Shown here: positions 60,664-64,000 of the stretch, piece by piece
Layout of the letters: every line of letters begins with the position of its first letter
How positions within the stretch are numbered: the first letter of the stretch is position 1
Origin: UBA5796 sp040752455
GTDB lineage: Bacteria; Chloroflexota; Anaerolineae; Anaerolineales; Villigracilaceae
Assembly (NCBI GenBank): GCA_049324115.1
Contig: JBMOMN010000020.1
Location: 62,001-126,000, forward strand
Length of the DNA stretch: 64,000 bases
Direction of reading: 5' to 3'
The notes under the pieces: model-generated
What the model was told of the DNA's origin: nothing
Seen by the model: only the letters and a program-made list of their open reading frames with translations
Databases searched by the model: none
Position numbers and translations under genes: made by a program

Positions 60664-61923
60664 TTATTCGGTGGCGGGCGCGGGGGCTAAGTCCTCCGCA
60701 TCGCCGGTGACTTTGAATTTGAACCAGACCGGGATGATCACCAGGAGTGATACAAACGCGGTCAACAGGAATGGGAATCGCGGGCTGACGTTTTCCCACA
60801 GCCAGCCGCCGATCATCGGGGCCGGGAGGGAGACCAGCCCGAGGCTGGTGCTGAACAGGCCGAAGGCTACGCCCCGTAAGCGCTGCGGGACGGCTTTGCT
60901 GATCAGCGATTGATAGGCCGGGGTCGCCAGCCCGACGCCGATCCCGGCAATCGTCCAGCCCAGGCCGTAGACCCAGGCCGGGCTGGCCGGTGGGACGATG
61001 GCGATCATCCCGATGGCGGTCGCCATGAACAGGAACGAGATGGCAATGTTGACCCGCTCCCCGACCTTGTCGGCCAGCCATCCGGCGGGGATCATGACAG
61101 CCATCATCGCGATACCGAAGACGCCGCTCATCATACCGATCTGGCTAATGCTCAGGCTGGCGATATCCTGCATGTAGACCGACATGAAACTGAACGACAT
61201 GTTGAAGAAGATATCGCGCACGCCGTCGGTGATCATGATCCAGGTGAACAGGCCGCCCGCCAGGATCAGCCCGATCATCGCGCCCAGGTTGGTTTTCAAA
61301 TTGCTGAAGGTCAACTTCGCGGTTTTGGTGTCAGGATTCCTGGCCGCTTCGCGGGCCATCCCCACACGGATGACGGTGGCGAAGATGTAAAGCACGGCCG
61401 CCACCATCAACATTCGCTTGAAGTCCCAGGCGTCCACCAGGTAGCCGCCCAGCGGCGGCCCGACCACCGAAACGATCCCGAACAGGGTCTGGGTGATGCC
61501 GAACAGCCGGGCGCGGTTCTCCGGGGCGGAGTGGTCGGCGATGAAAGCGTCGAAGCTGGGACCGACCAGGGAGCGCGTCACCGCGCCCATGGCGGAGGCG
61601 ACCAGCACCCACTCCCAGCGTGTGGCCAGGATCAGCGGCACAAAGACGAAGACACCCATCACACTGCCGATGGCAATCGCCCGCAGCCGGCCTAACGAGT
61701 CGGAGACCCACCCGCCCAGGATTTGCAGCAGGAGCGGGATGATCTGCGACAGGGTGTAGAAGAGGCCGATCTGCCCGATGCTGGCGCCCAGGTCTTTCAG
61801 GTAGAGGGCCTCGAGCGGCCCGTACATGTTGCCGCCCAGGTTGGCCAGGATCATCGCCAGCATGAAGAGCAGCAACAGCGGTGTGAGCAGCGGGGCTTTT
61901 TTGGCAATCGTTTCAACGTCCAT
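60664..61923 (-). CDS. MFS transporter, 419 aa (paralogue of 16790)
   Basis: Twelve helices with the motif GGWVSDSLGRLRAIAIGS after helix 2 and GWLADKVGERVN after helix 8. It matches the MFS gene at 16790-18055 over the full length, including the start (KAPLLTPLLLLFMLAMILA) and NMYGPLEALYLKDLGA. The link with four GNAT-type genes in one unit fits a resistance or detoxification role, but this is inference. Its start overlaps the GNAT gene at 61913 by 11 bases. Confidence 0.9.
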   Translation of the reverse strand: MDVETIAKKAPLLTPLLLLFMLAMILANLGGNMYGPLEALYLKDLGASIGQIGLFYTLSQIIPLLLQILGGWVSDSLGRLRAIAIGSVMGVFVFVPLILATRWEWVLVASAMGAVTRSLVGPSFDAFIADHSAPENRARLFGITQTLFGIVSVVGPPLGGYLVDAWDFKRMLMVAAVLYIFATVIRVGMAREAARNPDTKTAKLTFSNLKTNLGAMIGLILAGGLFTWIMITDGVRDIFFNMSFSFMSVYMQDIASLSISQIGMMSGVFGIAMMAVMIPAGWLADKVGERVNIAISFLFMATAIGMIAIVPPASPAWVYGLGWTIAGIGVGLATPAYQSLISKAVPQRLRGVAFGLFSTSLGLVSLPAPMIGGWLWENVSPRFPFLLTAFVSLLVIIPVWFKFKVTGDAEDLAPAPATE

Positions 61924-62476
61924 TGTTGTGTTCCATCCATTCGTCGTACAGGATTCCCATGTAGATCAGGTTATAACGTTTGCCTTCGCGGTTGATGAAA
62001 CCGCGCTGGCGGCCTTCGACCTTGAAACCGGCTTTTTCGTATGAGCGGATGGCGCGCGGGTTGTATTCGAAGACGTTGAGGGTGACGCGCGCCAGGTTGA
62101 GTTCGGTGAAGGCGTAACGCAGGACCAGCCGCATGGCGTCGGTGCCGTAGCCCCGGCCCTGGTAGCCGTTGACGATCCCGATCCCGACGAAGACGTCCCG
62201 GTGGGTCCATTCGGTGACGTGCAGGTCTATTTCGCCGATCAACTGGTCGCCCTGGATGGTGCGGATCATGAAGGGAAACAGGTTCGGCTTATCGGCGGCC
62301 AGTTCCTCCTCGATGAATTTCCTGTGAGCCTTGCTCGAATACAAACGGGCAGGACCGGTATCCAGCAGGCGGCTGAACTCCGAATCGCGGAAGGCCTGGC
62401 TGAACAGGCCGGTCATCTGGTCGCTGTCAATCGCCACCAGGCGGACTTTTTCGCCACAGAAGAGGTCGTGGTTCAT
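61913..62476 (-). CDS. RimJ/RimL-type GNAT acetyltransferase, 187 aa
   Basis: A single GNAT domain of the RimJ/RimL kind: FPFMIRTIQGDQLIGEIDLH, GIVNGYQGRGYGTDAMRLVL (acetyl-CoA loop) and LNVFEYNPRAIRSYEKAGFK. Start ATG 62476 forms an ATGA overlap with the stop of the broken GNAT gene before it. It is a paralogue of that gene. Possible targets are protein N-termini, amino acids or drugs. Confidence 0.9.
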   Translation of the reverse strand: MNHDLFCGEKVRLVAIDSDQMTGLFSQAFRDSEFSRLLDTGPARLYSSKAHRKFIEEELAADKPNLFPFMIRTIQGDQLIGEIDLHVTEWTHRDVFVGIGIVNGYQGRGYGTDAMRLVLRYAFTELNLARVTLNVFEYNPRAIRSYEKAGFKVEGRQRGFINREGKRYNLIYMGILYDEWMEHNNGR

Positions 62477-63050
62477 GCGGACCTCCCGGCGCGCCATTCT
62501 TCGTTCAGCAGCCCGAAGTAGACCAGGTCCCAGCGGCGGCCGTCGCGCGTCAGGGCCTGGCGGCGGCGCACTTCTTCCACGAAGCCGAACTTTTTCAACA
62601 GGCTCAAGGCAGCAGTGTTGTATTCCGGGACCATGGCCGTCAGGCGGAACAGGTTGAGTTCGCTGAAGGCGTAGCGCAGCAGCAGGTTGAGGGCATCGGA
62701 ACCGCGTCCCTTGCGGCGGCTATCGGGTTCGCCGATCCCCAGTTTCAGGAAGCCGTTGCCGTTGGTCCACTCGACCCATTCGATGGCTGCCAGGCCGACC
62801 AGCCGGTCATCTTCGCGGTCGCGGATGGCGAAGTAGAACAGGTTCTTGTCTTCTTCGATTTGTTTCTCGAGTTTTTCGTAGCGTTTCTTGACCTGCTCCG
62901 GCGATAAGGGCCGGGCGGGGCCAGTTCCAACATGCGCATGAACGCCGAATCATGCGTCCAGCGGGATTCGATTTCAGGGTCTCTGTCGTAGTCAATCTGG
63001 CCGAGGCGGATAAATTGACCGTCGAAGAGCTGGGTTTGGATGTCTAACAT
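62473..63050 (-). pseudogene. GNAT acetyltransferase gene with a frameshift, about 192 codons
   Basis: Reading from ATG 63050 (GGAGAGAGA just upstream) gives MLDIQTQLFDGQFIRLGQID and on to LELAP. From about 62908-62922 the frame is lost in a GC-rich run (GGGCCGGGCGGGG). In another frame the protein goes on as RPLSPEQVKKRYEKLEKQ, GIGEPDSRRKGRGSDALNLL, ending EEWRAGRSA. One added base would restore a full gene, of the same type and length as the next GNAT (187 aa). So it is a recent loss or a sequence error. Confidence 0.8.
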
Positions 63051-63136
63051 TCTCTCTCCAATTTCTCCGGCAGGCTGCCAGCGTGTTCGGGTTTCGGTGA
63101 GGCTGATAATGGGCGTTGACACGGTCAGGCTCCAAC

Positions 63137-63179
63137 AAAAAAGGCAGTCATGGGGTTTAGCTCAACCCATGGCCGCCTT
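63137..63179 (-). terminator. Second terminator between the leader ORF and the GNAT operon
   Basis: Arms 63141-63154 and 63166-63179 form a 14-position stem with one mismatch; on the minus strand six Ts follow. It lies about 90 bases before the GNAT start at 63050. Confidence 0.8.
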
Positions 63180-63187
63180 GGATGGAC

Positions 63188-63225
63188 AAAAAAAACGGCC
63201 ACGGGCGGGGTGCTCCGTGGCCGTT
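63188..63225 (-). terminator. Strong terminator after the 31-codon ORF
   Basis: On the minus strand AACGGCCACGG (63215-63225) pairs perfectly with CCGTGGCCGTT (63194-63204) around a 10-base loop, followed by an eight-T run (63188-63195). It begins 18 bases after the stop of the small ORF. Confidence 0.92.
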
Positions 63226-63243
63226 ACTTACTATGCGTGTAAG

Positions 63244-63339
63244 CTAACGAGCAACAGGCGCACTCCGAGGATGCACGGCATCGCCTCCGCCGAGAACGGC
63301 GGCGCTGATGTAGTTGATGGTGCGGACTTTGTTCATCAT
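63244..63339 (-). CDS. 31-codon ORF, possible leader peptide
   Basis: MMNKVRTINYISAAVLGGGD followed by 11 more residues ending PVAR. AAAGGAG stands nine bases before the ATG, and a TTGACG/TAAACT promoter is 36 bases further up. Two terminators follow, then the GNAT-MFS genes in the same direction. Promoter, ribosome site, very short ORF and terminator are the parts of a translation-controlled attenuator. It could also be a free peptide; the LGGG stretch is like a double-glycine site but the rest does not fit a known peptide family. Confidence 0.6.
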   Translation of the reverse strand: MMNKVRTINYISAAVLGGGDAVHPRSAPVAR

Positions 63340-63374
63340 GAAGTGCGGCTCCTTTCCTTAGAATTAGCTGAGAG

Positions 63375-63404
63375 AGTTTATCACTGCTTTCGAGAATCCG
63401 TCAA
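63375..63404 (-). promoter_or_regulatory. Promoter of the 31-codon ORF
   Basis: On the minus strand TTGACG (63399-63404), 18 bases, TAAACT (63375-63380), about 36 bases before the ATG. Confidence 0.65.
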
Positions 63405-63426
63405 GGGAAATTCCTGACTGGAATTA

Positions 63427-63571
63427 TCTACCGGACAAAACCAAAAACCTTAACGCGAATTACGCGAATGAAGCATATTTCGCGAATTTATTTTCAAAAA
63501 CATTCGCGCCATTCGCCAAATCCGCGTCATTCGCGTTGAAAAAGGGTTTTCTCAAAACTTTGTCCGGTAGA
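63427..63571. repeat. MITE-like palindromic element with 13-bp terminal inverted repeats
   Basis: TCTACCGGACAAA (63427-63439) and TTTGTCCGGTAGA (63559-63571) are perfect inverses. Inside are TTAACGCGAATTACGCGAA and CATTCGCGCCATTCGC-type units that pair with each other and match the outer repeat at 51882-52154. It has no coding frame. Confidence 0.8.
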
Positions 63572-63577
63572 GAGGAC

Positions 63578-63640
63578 TGGAAATGAAAAACCGCCTTTGG
63601 CAAGACGGTCTCTGCCAGTCGAGGCGAGAAGATTCGCATC
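63578..63640 (-). repeat. Degenerate copy of the tRNA-Pro 3' end and its terminator
   Basis: The stretch 63578-63636 matches 63667-63730 closely: TGGAAATGAAAAACCGCC in both, ACGGT in both, then TCGAGGCGAGAAGATTCG against TCGGGGCGAGAGGATTCG. The second copy is the real tRNA end. After GATTCG the match is lost, so it is a partial duplicate. Confidence 0.75.
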
Positions 63641-63674
63641 GTCCCCTTAATGGGGGAACCTCCGCCTGGAAATG

Positions 63675-63698
63675 AAAAACCGCCCAATTCAGGACGGT
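63675..63698 (-). terminator. Terminator after tRNA-Pro
   Basis: On the minus strand ACCGTCC (63692-63698) pairs with GGGCGGT (63679-63685), with one wobble, followed by TTTTC, 11 bases after the encoded CCA. Confidence 0.75.
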
Positions 63699-63709
63699 TT
63701 TCTATCTCT

Positions 63710-63787
<78 letters not shown>

Positions 63788-63876
63788 AGTTGAGCGGGCG
63801 TATTATAGCCCTCTTTAAGATTTTTTGCAATGTCGTGTGTTAGAATTGACTTGCACCCCCTACCCTGGAGTTTGGT

Positions 63877-64000
63877 ATGTCAGATTTTGTGGAAGTTGTA
63901 ATTGACAGTGTACGCGTCAGCCTGATGTCTCCGCAGCGGATGGTCATCCTGAAACAGGTCAATGCCGAGCGCTATCTGCCGGTCTGGGTCGGGCCATACG
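63877..64000 (+). CDS. BFN/DUF151-domain protein (bifunctional nuclease type), 3'-truncated by the window edge
   Basis: The first 41 residues are visible: MSDFVEVVIDSVRVSLMSPQ, then RMVILKQVNAERYLPVWVGP. The pattern (D-S-V-R-V, R-x-V-I-L-K, Y-L-P-V-W-V-G-x-Y) is the start of the DUF151 domain, named after plant bifunctional nucleases; bacterial members are of unclear function, some with a UVR domain. TGGAG lies six bases before the ATG. The frame is open to the end of the window. Confidence 0.85.
   Translation, partial: MSDFVEVVIDSVRVSLMSPQRMVILKQVNAERYLPVWVGPY

Noticed and set aside
63040..63417. 125-codon plus-strand frame across the leader region
   Set aside because: It runs through two terminators and the leader ORF in antisense and has no ribosome site or motif.
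63578..63640. Possible second tRNA gene
   Set aside because: Only the 3' part matches; there is no anticodon arm or acceptor partner.

Overview
The window looks like chromosomal DNA of a GC-rich Anaerolineae-type Chloroflexota bacterium. The assignment is an inference. It rests on GAF-rich histidine kinases, lipoproteins and a PBP with TPTPT linkers, a probable F420-dependent LLM enzyme, ClpC, a BFN-domain gene, and gaps full of dispersed palindromic repeats. No transposase, integrase, CRISPR array or rRNA is visible. One tRNA, Pro(GGG), lies near the right end.

Layout. 1-1988: end of an EamA transporter and an acetyltransferase-like gene. 2048-16790: a plus-strand run with a good promoter and a closing terminator. 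It encodes a GAF histidine kinase (frame broken at an A9 tract), an OmpR-type regulator, a REC-REC-GAF-PAS-HisKA protein without ATPase domain, a PhnD-like lipoprotein, a HAMP-GAF membrane protein, a large GAF kinase, a threonine synthase-like PLP enzyme fused to a receiver domain, a single receiver, a second threonine synthase and an SDR. 16790-19973: MFS transporter and urocanase. 20088-21974: three genes in an AT-rich tract that starts inside the first gene. 22043-25658: Rrf2 regulator, lipoprotein, DUF3267 protease-like protein, RadA. 25725-26340: toxin-antitoxin pair behind a 15-bp inverted repeat. 26376-29997: two paralogues with zinc ribbon, L7/L12-like motif, membrane helix and beta-propeller. 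30004-36996: Dus, MsrA, a DUF2283 pair, ClpC, a zinc ribbon joined to a DnaK substrate-binding domain, MazG, and an HTH protein with a 59-aa partner. 37086-42432: HU-like protein behind a phased repeat array, orphan HigA, LLM enzyme carrying an in-frame palindrome, M42 peptidase, SSB, PanC. 43169-48012: glycoside hydrolase, CPA1 antiporter ending in a PstA/DarA-like (c-di-AMP receptor) domain, and two free copies of that domain. 48131-56162: MaoC-like protein, class A PBP, a degenerate methyltransferase-like protein, two glycosyltransferases. 56262-63404: minus-strand GNAT/HAD/MFS cluster headed by a 31-codon ORF and two terminators. 63427-64000: TIR-bounded repeat, partial tRNA duplication, tRNA-Pro, start of a BFN gene.

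Three arrangements look most novel: (1) a threonine synthase-like enzyme fused to a CheY-type receiver, one base behind a histidine kinase; (2) a Na+/H+ antiporter with a built-in PstA-like domain beside two free copies; (3) a DnaK substrate-binding domain without ATPase next to ClpC. The 31-codon leader ahead of the GNAT-MFS operon is a further candidate for attenuation control. Starts, domain limits and family names come from reading the sequence; no database search was run.
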